Shown: positions 1 through 9,997 of the stretch, one piece after another
How the letters are laid out: every line of letters begins with the position of its first letter
Numbering within the stretch: position 1 is the first letter of the stretch
Assembly (NCBI RefSeq): GCF_033473495.1
Contig: NC_088935.1
Coordinates: 2,294,001 to 2,358,000 of the forward strand
Source: Cercospora beticola
Taxonomy: Eukaryota > Ascomycota > Dothideomycetes > Mycosphaerellales > Mycosphaerellaceae
Direction of reading: 5' to 3'
Length of the DNA stretch: 64,000 bases
Notes under the pieces: generated by a model
The model's database searches: none
What the model was told of the DNA's origin: nothing
The model's input: only the letters and a program-made list of their open reading frames with translations
Position numbers and translations under genes: made by a program

Positions 1-307
1 CACTGGGGTTCCAAGCCGGCAGCTTATCCCGCTCGTCCAGATAGCCTCGATCACTGTAGACGGGCAGCTGAGAGAGTCGCTTCTTGCGACCACTCCGGCC
101 GCAGCAGGAGCAGCATCTCTTGAAGCCTCCAAATGCATATGCACATGCGATGATCAGGCCTGCCAAGGCAAGGACGAGCAGGATGACAATGGCGGCGATA
201 GTGCCCGGCGCGATCGAGATGCCACCTCCACCGTCGAACTTGAGACTGGAGGTATCGTCCTGCGTCACGATGGTGTTCCCTGCTGTGCTGGTCCCAGTAG
301 AAGCCAT
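1..307 (-). CDS. Single-pass membrane protein, 5' part only
   Basis: The frame is open from ATG at 307 to the window edge, giving 102 residues; the 3' part lies outside. The N-terminus is short, Ser/Thr-rich and without a signal peptide. A Gly-rich stretch (26-29) leads into one strong hydrophobic segment (about 33-60), followed immediately by a cysteine cluster (CCSCC, 65-69), a basic patch (RKKR) and a polar tail containing PVYSDRGY. This layout suggests a type III single-pass protein with a possibly palmitoylated juxtamembrane cysteine cluster. No family was recognised. It resembles the many small fungal proteins that have a Ser/Thr ectodomain and one membrane helix. Membrane topology is inferred from sequence alone. 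Confidence 0.55.
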   Translation of the reverse strand, partial: MASTGTSTAGNTIVTQDDTSSLKFDGGGGISIAPGTIAAIVILLVLALAGLIIACAYAFGGFKRCCSCCGRSGRKKRLSQLPVYSDRGYLDERDKLPAWNPS

Positions 308-1470
308 GGTGTGCGGTAGTGTCGCTGCAAAGTGTCGTGGTGATGTTGGTGGCTGGAGCAGACACAATCAAGTGCTGCGTGTCGGTCGATCAGATGTGAC
401 TTTACGTCGTGCCCTCAATTCGTGGGTCTGGCGCGCCGTTAGGTGCTTGAACTATGGGGTTGGTTCGTCCGGACCTCGGCAGTTGATGGTGTAGCGAGTG
501 GCAGTAATGTCGGAGTCTCTTTGGTGGTGGAAAAGAATGGCTAGAGTGGAGGGTAAAGTCGACAGCAGGGTATGCGGTCTGTCGAAATGAATGAATAACG
601 ATGGAGCGCGACAGTCAGGGCGCGTGCAATGGCGTTGTCAATGACCGATTCGCCGGCGACGCTCAGTGGGTGGAAGGTCTCGATTGGTGCAGCGGCTGTG
701 GCGGGCGCTTCAATTTCGCTCGACGCCGTTTGATGCTGCACTCCAAGCTGGTTGTCGCTGGCAGGTGAGAGGGTGGTTATGGAGATAAAATGAAGCGAGA
801 GTATGACAAGCTGGGTTGTGCAGGGGTGGTAATAAAGAAAGGACCAAGGTCAGGTATGCACCGCCATCTACGTGCACGAAAGGCGGAGAGGAGGAGGTTG
901 GGGAGGAGAGGAGAGACAAGACGAGAAGACGGGACACGCCGACAGCCAAAGTGTGTTAGCGCCACGAAGCCTTCGGTCACTCAGTCGTTCAGCTCGTTCG
1001 GCGGAAGCCAAGCCAAGCGGGCGGGCGACGCTGACGAGTCGTCAAAATAGCAAATTATGAGCGGCAGCGCGACTGGGCAAGGAGGTCGCTCTAACGCGGC
1101 ACGTGGAAATGGCGGCGACAGCGATGCGTTGCGTGCTCATGGAGCATTGGAGGTATCGCAGGCTGTCTTCTCCACGAGCCCGCCAGCATGGAGCGCGGCA
1201 TGAAAGGAGTGGTATGTGGCACAGAAATGCCGAGCGCATTGTTTGGAATCGAGTGCGCGTGCGCGGATCATGGCCCTCGTATTTGGGGAGGAGAGACAGG
1301 AACAGGATGCGATCGCTCCTGCGTGCCCCGCTCTCCTTCCCAATCAGTTCCGCAGGGGGTTGGCAACGTGTCAGCCGTTCCGCGGACCCAGTGCGCGCGA
1401 CATCATTCCACAGAAAGACGCCGGGCGAGCATCGAGCAAGACACAAGCCATCGAGCATCGAGCACTGCAC

Positions 1471-1902
1471 CTACACCTGCACCTCGTCGTCCGTCTTCAT
1501 GTCGCCGCGGACCTCCGACGCGCTCCGGTGGTAGCGGTGTGCAATACGAACACGAACGATGATGTTGCTGATCTTGCCTTCTCCATGGTAGGCACGTGCA
1601 TTATACTTGATTCCAGTGTCCAAGGGGCTCCACGGCGATGACTTGTAGTCTTGAACTCGTTGCGCTGCGATTGTATTCAGCGCGGGCGAGAATTGCGAAT
1701 TTGCGACCACCGCGCTCCCGTCGGTGCGAGCGCTGCACTCCATGTACATCCAAAGCTTCGAGCTGGCACTTGCCGACTTCATGATTGCACTTGCTTGGAC
1801 AGAGATCACGCCTTCAGGATCAACAGTGGATGCCGAGGCGCAACGAATCCCAGTCTGGCAGGCCTGGGAGCTTATAAGAGTAAGATGTATCGACTTCAGC
1901 AT
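1471..1902 (-). CDS. Doubtful small protein, 143 aa
   Basis: This is an uninterrupted frame from ATG at 1902 to TAG at 1471-1473. The C-terminal two thirds use codons similar to the good genes nearby (AAG, ATC, AAC, GAC, GAG frequent). It reads as a compact mixed-polarity domain containing segments such as SPWSPLDTGIKYNARAYH and ISNIIVRVRIAHRYH. The N-terminus is not a convincing signal peptide, and an upstream exon may be missing. No family was recognised. It could equally be a chance frame, and is listed because it is the only candidate gene in a 3 kb gap. Confidence 0.22.
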   Translation of the reverse strand: MLKSIHLTLISSQACQTGIRCASASTVDPEGVISVQASAIMKSASASSKLWMYMECSARTDGSAVVANSQFSPALNTIAAQRVQDYKSSPWSPLDTGIKYNARAYHGEGKISNIIVRVRIAHRYHRSASEVRGDMKTDDEVQV

Positions 1903-3163
1903 ATTGCCCGCTTCGCTTCCTGAACGACTTTTCCGGTACGCACCATTGCCGCACCACTCCAGCGGAAAGGCACACCAAGAAGACCGCTCCTGACGAAAGG
2001 TCCAGAGCCCTGCGCACCAGGCCTGCAAGATAATCACTTTCGCTGCATCTCCCAAGAAGTGTGCTCAGGCCCCAAAGCAAGTCAGATGGGCGAGCGGATA
2101 TCAAGCAAGACTGCAAGACCAGCACCTACTCGATGGGCCTCACTGAACTCAAGTCCATTGTGCATCACCTTGTCCCGAAGACTGTCAACAACTGCCGTCC
2201 TATGTACGGTGCAGGTTTGTGATTCTTGAGCCTTATGACGTACGCCAGGACTACAGCACAGTCTCGTATAATGATACGAGTGTCTGCATGTCCTCTTGTG
2301 CAAAGCTGAACAGTACCAACGATCGCAGCCAGGGTCTTGATACCACGTTGGCCGGATCGTGTAGACGATCATCATAGCAATGGTCCAGATCAGCCATGCA
2401 TTAGAAAGTGGCATTGCTGCATTCTCCAGAATTGTGCATTCATAACGCGCCGATCAATTGATGTGGAGAATAGGGCACGCCTCAGCTTGTGCAACACGTG
2501 CTGAGCTTGAATCGCTATAGGCAACCCCAGCCTGGCCCAGCTGCTTGGAGTGTATCTTTCGGGCAAAGCACGCCCATGCCCGGTCGCTTGTGGCGCACAG
2601 TTACTGGTGCAATTTCTTCTCTATAGCGAGGATCTCGCTGGGCAGAGTTTCTGTGCCCGCTAACCATCTACAGCTTACCCGATTGAGATCGTCTACCTTC
2701 ACTATTCGCCGACGTCAGCAAGCATGCCGCGACACATGCTACATTCCAGACTCGCGACTGGTCTCTTTACAGCTTCTTTCGACTCCACCTAGCACATCTA
2801 GCACGACTAGGGTCAGGACAGAAGCTCTTGCCGCACGCTGAGACCCCCTTGGCGTAGAAAATACGAATGCAGCATACGTCAAACCATGCTACTCCGGAAC
2901 CACTTTCAACAGGGTCTCTCGCTTCTGCGTACACATCGAGCAAAAGATGCACTCGAGATTCGCTTACTGCGACTCAATGGGTATGATATTCGCCTGGGCT
3001 TGCGTGATGCTGTCTCATCCCGAGTCACCATGAACAACGATACGTCGGACAGCGACTTCACCCTACCATCAGGGTCCTTGAGCGAGTGGTAAGTAGGGAA
3101 TGAGCTGAAGGAAGAATGACGAAGGTCGTGCGATGCCCTACGCCGACGAGATGGAGCACAAGA

Positions 3164-3170
3164 TATATAA
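3164..3170 (+). promoter_or_regulatory. TATA box of the tandem-repeat secreted gene
   Basis: TATATAA lies 109 bp upstream of the ATG at 3279 and is followed by an A/C-rich leader. Position and sequence suit a TATA-driven, strongly regulated promoter, as is common for small secreted fungal proteins. No transcript start is known. Confidence 0.55.
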
Positions 3171-3278
3171 GGACTTGCTTCGGCCGCTTGAGATTCAACA
3201 TCATCCTCAGCAACAAAGATCACAACGAAAACAGAGACAAGACCCATTTCCAAGAAATCAATTATTCCATCAGCCATC

Positions 3279-3871
3279 ATGCAATTCACCGTCCTTGCCA
3301 TGACCATCCTGAGCGCTGCTGGTGCTTCAGCTGCTCCCCAAGTGGACGCGGGCTGCACACTCTCTTGTGGTGTGTGGAACGGATGCCGCGCTCGCGCTGT
3401 CATTGAAGGCAACCCTTTGACCGGCTGGTTCGATGCTCCTTTCACCTCGACAATTTCTGCATACTGACCATTTGCATTAGCGGTGCCGAACCAAACCGAT
3501 GCAACTGCCAACAATTTGCCGATTTCAAGCCAAAGCGTGCTGCTGCTCCAGAGCCACAAATCGATGCCGGCTGCACACTTTCTTGCGGCGTGTGGAACGG
3601 ATGCCGTGCCCGTGCCGTCATCGAGGGCGAGCCATTGACCGGTTGTGGCGCCGAGCCTGATCGATGCAACTGCCAACAATTCGCCGACTTCAAGGTCAAG
3701 CGCGAGCCAGAGCCAGCACCAGAGCCACAAATCGACGCTGGCTGCACCTTGTCTTGCGGTGTCTGGAATGGTTGCCGTGCCCGGGCTGTTATTGAGGGTA
3801 ACCCATTGACCGACTGCGGTGCGGAGCCAAACCGATGCAACTGCCAGCAGTTTGCCGACTTCAAGGCATAG
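3279..3871 (+). CDS. Secreted tandem-repeat cysteine-rich precursor with KR linkers (KEP-like)
   Basis: Exons 3279-3427 and 3481-3871 encode 179 aa. The intron splits a Cys codon (TG|C); the intact repeats 2 and 3 fix this splice. Residues 1-18 form a typical signal peptide ending in ASA. Three 43-residue cores follow (24-66, 79-121, 136-178), each with six cysteines spaced C-x3-C-x5-C-x13-C-x6-C-x1-C. The cores differ by only 1-3 residues. Linkers carry dibasic Lys-Arg at 68-69 and 123-124, followed by Ala/Glu/Pro-rich spacers. Signal peptide, near-identical repeats and KR sites match the known class of Kex2-processed repeat proteins, so the precursor is inferred to release three disulfide-bonded peptides. 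A secreted effector, toxin-like peptide or RiPP precursor are all possible; no UstYa-type (DUF3328) gene is in this window. The activity is unknown. Confidence 0.85.
3348..3865 (+). repeat. Three tandem coding repeats (43-codon cores)
   Basis: Cores lie at 3348-3529 (interrupted by the 53 bp intron), 3566-3694 and 3737-3865. Codon by codon, pairs of repeats differ at 18-19 silent sites but only 1-3 replacement sites. The linkers between cores are 12 and 14 residues long (counted from the last Lys of one core to the Ala of the next) and diverge more than the cores. Confidence 0.9.
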
Positions 3872-4860
3872 ATGGAGCGATAGCAATGGGGGGCAGCACA
3901 ATCGAATTGCTGCGGCAGACAGAGGAATGTCATATGATGTGGCACACGATCGTTCGCTGTACACTAGTGTGTATAGATTGAAGTCAGATCCAGATAGTAT
4001 GTTTGTTCTGGTCGTAACATGATACTTCATACTCATGTCCCCATTCCTTTGTGCTTTTCCTGTAAGGAGCAAGATGAAACTCCGAAACGAGTTGGTAAGT
4101 CCTTTATCTGACGTCTGCCACTTCTGTGGCGTGGGTGGAATTTTGTTGTTTGTCCGAAGTTCCGAACGTTAGCTCATATGTTCTAGTTGATCGTGTGTTT
4201 GACTAGCAAACACTCATCATAGAGATAAAGTCTCTCGGAGTTTTGCGTTCTGAGAAACAATCCTTTTGAGTACTTATCGCTTCAGCCTTTTAAACAAGAC
4301 CCAGTATACCTGACCTGATGCAGCTCTATACTCCATCACCACGCTATAGGCACGACAGCGGTGATGAGCGGAACATTGCGGGACAAGACGTGTTTGCTTG
4401 CTGTGTACCACATCCACTCCACGTCTAAGTCTCAAGCGGCCATCAGACGCAATCCTGGTAAGAACCCAACCTGATATCAACAATCAATTCACATTGAAGG
4501 TTCCATTCCCGCACGTGTTACGGGCATTGGAAAAGCTTCGCTTCGATTGCAAGAAGTGAGCTTCATCAGATGCAGACCCTGTGGAGACAAGTGCGGGTGA
4601 AGATGCTGCGGCTCCACGCGAAACGCATGTGGCACGTGTTGACCAATGCGTGCCGCGCCGCGATCGGGACTCGGAGCTGGCCTTAACCAGATTGTACTCG
4701 AGCTCTCAGTCACTTTTGTCTGCAGTTCCACATACCATTGGAACCACTTTACATTCACTCTCCGCTCTTCTTGTCCACCACTGCACCACCGGCCAGCCCT
4801 CGACTACCATAAAGTCACATTTCCACCGCTTCGAACGACACCGCTATCACCTCGCCCAAC
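3872..4860. other. Intergenic region, nothing recognised
   Basis: About 1 kb, AT-richer than its surroundings, holds the 3' end of the repeat gene and the promoter and leader of the carrier gene. The last 150 bp before 4861 are C/T-rich with few ATGs, typical of a fungal 5' UTR. No gene, RNA or repeat is visible. Confidence 0.5.
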
Positions 4861-5958
4861 ATGTCGACCGATAAGCCGCTTCCGTTCATATACCAGTTCG
4901 CCGCTGGTGCGGTGGCTGGTGTTTCCGAGATTCTCGTTATGTACCCGCTCGACGTGGTCAAGACAAGAGTGTAGGCAATGGGATAATTCTGTCGAGTCGA
5001 AGCACATCTAACACAATGTGCGCAGTCAGATCCAGGGCAGAGTGCCGATCCCAGGCCAGGACTTTTACACGGGCATGGGAGATTGCTTCAAGAAAATCGT
5101 CGCCAATGAAGGGTAAGTGATAGACTCGTGCGGCGGTGGCTGTGGATGCGGAAGGAGGAATGGATGAGTGCATCGAGCGCCAGAGCTGACGCGACGAAGT
5201 TTCTCGCGTCTCTATCGAGGCATTTCCGCCCCTATCCTCATGGAGGCACCTAAGCGTGCCACCAAGTTTGCAGCCAACGATGAGTGGGGAAAGTTCTACA
5301 GGAACTTTTTCGGTGTGGCCAAGATGAACCAGTCTCTGTCGATTCTGACCGGAGCTTCTGCTGGTGCAACCGAGGCTTTCGTGGTGGTGCCGTTCGAGTT
5401 GGTGAAGATCCGATTACAAGGTGAGAACCTTTTGATTTTCTCTGAAGAGTTGTGACCACTGACTTTGGCTCAGACAAGGCGCAAGCGTCCAAGTACAATG
5501 GCATGATGGACTGTGTCACTAAGATCATCCGCAACGAGGGCCCACTTACCCTTTACCAGGGTCTCGAGTCGACCATGTGGCGCCACATTCTCTGGAACAG
5601 TGGCTACTTCGGCTGCATCTTCCAGGTGCGCTCTCTGCTGCCGGCGAATCCCACCGGGGACAAGTCGATTCAGATGCGAAACGATTTGATCTCTGGTAGC
5701 ATTGGAGGAACTGTTGGAACAATACTCAACACTCCAATGGACGTGGTCAAGAGCAGAATTCAGAACAGCACCAAGGTCGTTGGTGGAGTACCCAAGTACA
5801 ACTGGGCCTGGCCAGCCTTGGGCACGGTCGCGAAGGAGGAAGGATTCGCCGCGCTGTACAAGGGTTTCTTGCCAAAGGTGCTGAGACTCGGACCAGGAGG
5901 CGGTATTCTGCTGGTGGTTTTCACGGGAGTCATGGACTTCTTCAGAAGCATCCAATAG
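4861..5958 (+). CDS. ODC1: Mitochondrial 2-oxodicarboxylate carrier
   Basis: Exons 4861-4970, 5026-5112, 5200-5420 and 5474-5958 give 300 aa, the usual mitochondrial-carrier size. Three repeats are visible, each with the PX[DE]XX[KR] signature: YPLDVVKTR, VPFELVKIR and TPMDVVKSR. The N-terminus (PLPFIYQFAAGAVAGVSE), the APKRATKF segment and the LWNSGYFG motif are those of yeast Odc1/Odc2 and animal SLC25A21 rather than other carriers. The family exchanges 2-oxoadipate and 2-oxoglutarate across the inner mitochondrial membrane for lysine and tryptophan metabolism. Each intron restores the frame inside conserved carrier sequence, which supports the splice choice. Confidence 0.93.
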
Positions 5959-6295
5959 ATGGCCAGGCATGGAACTGCTTTAGATGCGACGGGCGTACAT
6001 TAGAGGCTGGCGGGCTGGCACAGTACTGCGCTCCCCATGCTGCAGCAGCGTGTAAATGCTCATCTGCCCTGTATCATATTTAAAATCACAGCATGGCATG
6101 GCTCGCGATGAATAGACGAATGACTTGTGGAACTAAAATGCCCCAAAGGCTTCAATTTCTCATCAAATATTGACACTGTCTCTAGTTCGCGTCGCGTTTT
6201 TGAGGTAGCCGAGCTCACCTGCCACAATACCGCCTAGAAGAAACATTCCTCCGGCGTTTTTGTCACAGCATTGCCATTGACCAGTAAAATGGCAA
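5959..6295. other. Short tandem-gene spacer
   Basis: These 337 bp hold the 3' end of the carrier gene and the promoter of NPR3. The sequence becomes AT-rich around 6075-6170. Nothing else is recognised. Confidence 0.5.
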
Positions 6296-8272
6296 ATGGA
6301 GTCGAAGGAAGAAGCGAAACGCGGCGGTGGGCTTGTCGCAATCCTACTTATCACGCGTACGCGGCCCGGACCAAGACTTGTATTTCATTATCCTGAGAAA
6401 CCCGACTATAAGACCAAGCGAAAGTACGCGGACATTGATGCCGATGACTCCGATTCTGAGGAGGACGAAGAAGACAACAAGCATGAGCGAGACGACTCGG
6501 GCGCTGAATCGCCACTGATCGTGCCTGATGATGCCCGACGCAACCTAGATGGCGCGCAGAAGCCTCCCGGACCACGAGTTCTCGGAAGCTCCGTAGGCAG
6601 CTTGGAGAAGGTGCTATCACCAGGTCGCTGGTGCGACCGGAAGAAATTTGAGATCAATCTGAACGGACTGTCTTTCGTCGGTCACCCACTTTATGCGTCA
6701 GAAGATGGAGAATGGGCAGCGAAGAATGCCGATGCGCCTTCTACATCTGCGAGCAAGGACACAACTGATCTGGCAAGCCTGACCTTGGATCGTCGTGAGA
6801 CACCATCACCTCGCCCTTCAGGCAGTGAACTTGATTTCGCCCATGTGCCTGACAGCTTCGAATCTCAAGATCAAATCGCGCTGGGAACATCAATGCGGAC
6901 AGTCTCTTCGACTGGTTCAGACCCGACGACAGATGGCAGCATGTCTATGTTTCATATTGTCTTCGTGTTGCGTGGAAGAGGCGCTGAAGCACAAGCAGAA
7001 ACGCAAGCGATCTACCAAGAAGTGGCTAAGAAATTCAGCAGAGCTCTACATTACTGCCAGAAGCAAGCGAATTACGTGCAAGCAGAGAGCCGCAGGATCC
7101 TCGCGACCAGGACCAAAGCTAGGCAGTCGCAGATATCTATGTCTGAACTCTGGACGCGAATTGTTGAGACGAGTGAGCTAGCCTGGACGTTGAAGGAAAT
7201 CTACGATCGCATCTCGCGAGGTGAGCTCGCTGGGGTCAGGTTGAACGGCATGGAAATGTCTTTGCATCTGAGCGAGCCGAATCATATTAGTGCGAATGCA
7301 GACGCCAAACTGGGTCCGCTCTCGGCCATTTTGCTCTTGGACAGCAAAGAGAATCTTCTTCTAGACCTATCACACCCGGATGCTTCACCTCTGGCAGCAT
7401 TTGTACGCGAGCACACGCCGACCAAGAACCTACAGAAACATGCTGCATATGTTGGCATGCCTGTGGAGGATGTGCTGTACATGGCATCACATTTGCTCAA
7501 GTGGCGAAAAGCGCGTATCATATCTCCGCTGCACCAGCGCAACACATACGTCGTGGCGCCAGATGCACCGCTCGAAGACCTACAGCAGCACATCAGTGCT
7601 TACCACAAGCTGTTTCCCACGCTGCCTACGCTTCCAAATATGCTCAAAGTGCTGAGCGGCAAACCGATCAAGTACGGGCTTCTGATCCCAAGCAGGGACC
7701 ATCGCACCGCTTACATGAATATATTGTCTTACCTCGTCCGCCATGGTCTTGTGGTACAGCTCAAGACGTATGGCTGGCTCAGATTGCCGAAGAATCTACT
7801 CGAACAGACGCAGGCAAAGGGAGAAACGCCGAAGCGTCCTCTCCACACTCGCAACAACTTGCTTTCGCCCAAGTCTAGAGCTGTCGATGACGACGTTGTC
7901 AGCGTCAGCTCCGAGCGTACTGCGATTGCTGCACCTTCGACGCCCCTCAGCAGACAGTCCAGGCGCTTCAGCCGCGAAACACAGGTCAGCTCTCAGGCAG
8001 GAGGAGACAAGACTGCGCCAGAAGTTTATGTGAACATAAACGACCCACGAGAACTGAGTGAAGAGCAACGGAAGCTTGTAGATGCTCTCAAGAGCTCTGT
8101 TCGGAACCACGACTTGCGAGACGTGTTGCCGCAATTGATACTGCATTGTGACGGCACCCATGCTTTCGAAGAGATCGCCGCCCAAGAAGGCTGGAAACGA
8201 GCGAGTGTTGAAGAGTGGTTGGCCGAACTGGACAGTAAGGCATATTTGACGACCGTGCGATATATTCGATGA
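6296..8272 (+). CDS. NPR3: Nitrogen permease regulator 3 (SEACIT/GATOR1 subunit)
   Basis: A single exon encodes 658 aa. The N-terminal longin-type region (GLVAILLITRTRPGPRLVFH) is the family hallmark. It is followed by an acidic low-complexity insert (about 45-70), the central segment containing MFHIVFVLRGRG, and a C-terminal winged-helix-like part with LLIPSRDHRTAYMNILSYL and YGWLRLP. Npr3 with Npr2 forms part of a GTPase-activating complex for the Rag/Gtr GTPases at the vacuole and lowers TORC1 activity when amino acids are scarce. The ATG chosen is the first in frame and lies just before the conserved start of the domain. The Ser-rich stretch around residues 520-560 is probably disordered. 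Confidence 0.92.
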   Translation: MESKEEAKRGGGLVAILLITRTRPGPRLVFHYPEKPDYKTKRKYADIDADDSDSEEDEEDNKHERDDSGAESPLIVPDDARRNLDGAQKPPGPRVLGSSVGSLEKVLSPGRWCDRKKFEINLNGLSFVGHPLYASEDGEWAAKNADAPSTSASKDTTDLASLTLDRRETPSPRPSGSELDFAHVPDSFESQDQIALGTSMRTVSSTGSDPTTDGSMSMFHIVFVLRGRGAEAQAETQAIYQEVAKKFSRALHYCQKQANYVQAESRRILATRTKARQSQISMSELWTRIVETSELAWTLKEIYDRISRGELAGVRLNGMEMSLHLSEPNHISANADAKLGPLSAILLLDSKENLLLDLSHPDASPLAAFVREHTPTKNLQKHAAYVGMPVEDVLYMASHLLKWRKARIISPLHQRNTYVVAPDAPLEDLQQHISAYHKLFPTLPTLPNMLKVLSGKPIKYGLLIPSRDHRTAYMNILSYLVRHGLVVQLKTYGWLRLPKNLLEQTQAKGETPKRPLHTRNNLLSPKSRAVDDDVVSVSSERTAIAAPSTPLSRQSRRFSRETQVSSQAGGDKTAPEVYVNINDPRELSEEQRKLVDALKSSVRNHDLRDVLPQLILHCDGTHAFEEIAAQEGWKRASVEEWLAELDSKAYLTTVRYIR

Positions 8273-8887
8273 GAGCAGCCAGTGGGCAAAATAGTATACG
8301 GACGTGGATGAGGTCGCGTGCTCGCGAGATCTTCCGAGAACCGCAATAGATGCTGCACCCATGCATCCAGTTCCCCAGTCGTGCGAGGGCTCCGTGAGGG
8401 GAACGATGCTCGCCCAGGGCAGCGGTACATGACGCTCTTCTGTGCGCATTTTCGGCCACCGTTTCTCGTCTCGTTTGCTGTGCATTCTTTTTGCTTCTTG
8501 TCGTAGTATTATCAGCACCAGCGGAGGAGAGTAGGAGGAGGATAGCGCGACTGGAAGCGGCAAGAGATTCCTCGGTCTCTGCGTCCGACAGCACCCCTGC
8601 AAACGCCGAGCTGCCGATGCGAGCAACAGCGACTTCGAGAAAGACGTTTTCACCACCACCGCCGCCCACAGACTCGCCACGCTCTCACAGGCACGTCTTC
8701 CGTTCCATCGCAGCACTTATATGTCGGACGTGCGCCGGAACCACTTTTGCCTCGCTGGCTCAGAAGCAATTGGAGCACGCAAAATTTGCAGACGATCAGC
8801 ACACTGCAGGCCAAAAGTTTAACCGGTTTCCATTCGTCCAACCTTCGTTGATAAGTCAGCATTGCATGTAGGCGCAGATCGTTGGCA
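8273..8887. other. Promoter and leader region
   Basis: These 615 bp between two same-strand genes are C/T-rich from about 8490. No coding exon, RNA gene or repeat could be supported. Confidence 0.45.
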
Positions 8888-9997
8888 ATGGCAGCCTCCT
8901 ATGTCGATCGAATCGTCGGCTCTGCCAAAGATCTTACAAGATCTGCCTTTTCTGGAGCCCCCGGCATCGAAGCAGAAATTCAATCTCGTGACTTCTTGGG
9001 GCTAGGAAAACGAGTAGGAGAGCCAGGTTCATCGTCCAGAAGTGCGCCATTACCTGCTCAACTCTCCAGGCAGGCTCGGGCGACCAGCGCTGCTAACGAC
9101 TCCTTTCGCGAATACGGAGCATGGGTCAAAGATGTCGAGAGCGAATACCGCGACTTCGTCTGCGGATCTTCCAGCCCTGTGCAAAGCACCTCGAGCCGCG
9201 AGGGGTCCCCAGAATTATTCAACGGGACCGCGTGGGATGGAGTATGGAAGTCCAAGCAAGCGGCGTACACGGGCACCAGGCGGAGCTCTGTCTCTATGCA
9301 CGAAAATGCACAGTCGGGCACAACAACGCCAATCTACCAACGATGCTCTGACGGAAAAGTTGTATACCAAGACGATGGACGGCCAGAGTGGCGCTGGCGG
9401 CACGAGTGGAAACGAATCAACAAGCATCTCTCGCGAGAGCAATTGAGGCAGCACAATCAGACCAGCAATGATGTCAACTTCGAATTCGACCACACGGCTC
9501 GTATAGAAGTTCAAAATATGGACTCCTACAACATTCGGTCTGCAGCGTTAGCTCGATTGCAACAGCTGGAACAACACCTTATGTCGGTTCAGAAGCCCGT
9601 TGCAGACAGCCTCCAATCATGGAAGCCAGATTGGGAGATGCAGCAGCATGAGCGATGTGACTGGACCGTGGAACGAGAGACTGATCGTGTCACTGGCAAT
9701 CAGGATGAGTTACCAGAACGCTACTTTTTCACTTGCCAGCTGCAGGGCTGTCACCATCGGCTACTGCGACAAAGTGAAAACCTCACGCTGGAGGTACGGC
9801 AGAGAGTTTGTGTTCATGACGACTGCGGGTATGTGTCTGATACCGTAGAAAACTGGCTCCGACATGTGACGACACCCCATCACAATCTTCAGCATAGAAC
9901 CGGCAGAGATGGCTATATTGAACTTGACGAAGACGAGAAAATGCCCGACTGGGCGAGCTCTGACAGTGAGCACTCGACTGACTGCGTTGCTGTATGA
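8888..9997 (+). CDS. Conserved-type hypothetical protein with Cys/His cluster
   Basis: One exon encodes 369 aa; ATG 8888 is the first in-frame ATG. The first 150 residues are polar and Ser-rich, apart from conserved-looking segments FLGLGKRVG and FREYGAWVKDVESEYRDF. The middle is rich in Trp, Arg and Gln and could form helices. Near the C-terminus (about 290-345) there is a Cys/His cluster: FTCQLQGCHH, then VCVHDDCGY and WLRHVTTPHHNLQH, which could bind one or two zinc ions in an irregular C2H2 arrangement. The extreme C-terminus is acidic. I do not recognise a family. A nuclear or ubiquitin-related role would be guesswork. Codon use and length support a real gene. Confidence 0.75.
   Translation: MAASYVDRIVGSAKDLTRSAFSGAPGIEAEIQSRDFLGLGKRVGEPGSSSRSAPLPAQLSRQARATSAANDSFREYGAWVKDVESEYRDFVCGSSSPVQSTSSREGSPELFNGTAWDGVWKSKQAAYTGTRRSSVSMHENAQSGTTTPIYQRCSDGKVVYQDDGRPEWRWRHEWKRINKHLSREQLRQHNQTSNDVNFEFDHTARIEVQNMDSYNIRSAALARLQQLEQHLMSVQKPVADSLQSWKPDWEMQQHERCDWTVERETDRVTGNQDELPERYFFTCQLQGCHHRLLRQSENLTLEVRQRVCVHDDCGYVSDTVENWLRHVTTPHHNLQHRTGRDGYIELDEDEKMPDWASSDSEHSTDCVAV

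Larger units (their letters stand above)
308..3278. other. Long sparse intergenic region
   Basis: About 3 kb lie between the membrane-protein gene and the tandem-repeat secreted gene. Open frames occur on both strands but most lack family resemblance, plausible splice structure and signal peptides. Only the minus-strand frame at 1471-1902 looks even weakly coding. No repeats, transposon ends or RNA genes were recognised. Confidence 0.5.

Noticed and set aside
1042..1470. Frames on both strands of 120-143 codons
   Set aside because: They are GC-rich mirror frames without signal peptide, domain or splice structure.
2906..4072. A 388-codon open frame on the minus strand
   Set aside because: It is antisense to the three-repeat secreted gene; its own repeated sequence is only the mirror of those repeats, and it has no family features.
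7796..8716. A 306-codon open frame on the minus strand
   Set aside because: It overlaps the 3' half of NPR3 in antisense; codon composition and sequence show no family and it begins in a C-rich leader of the next gene.
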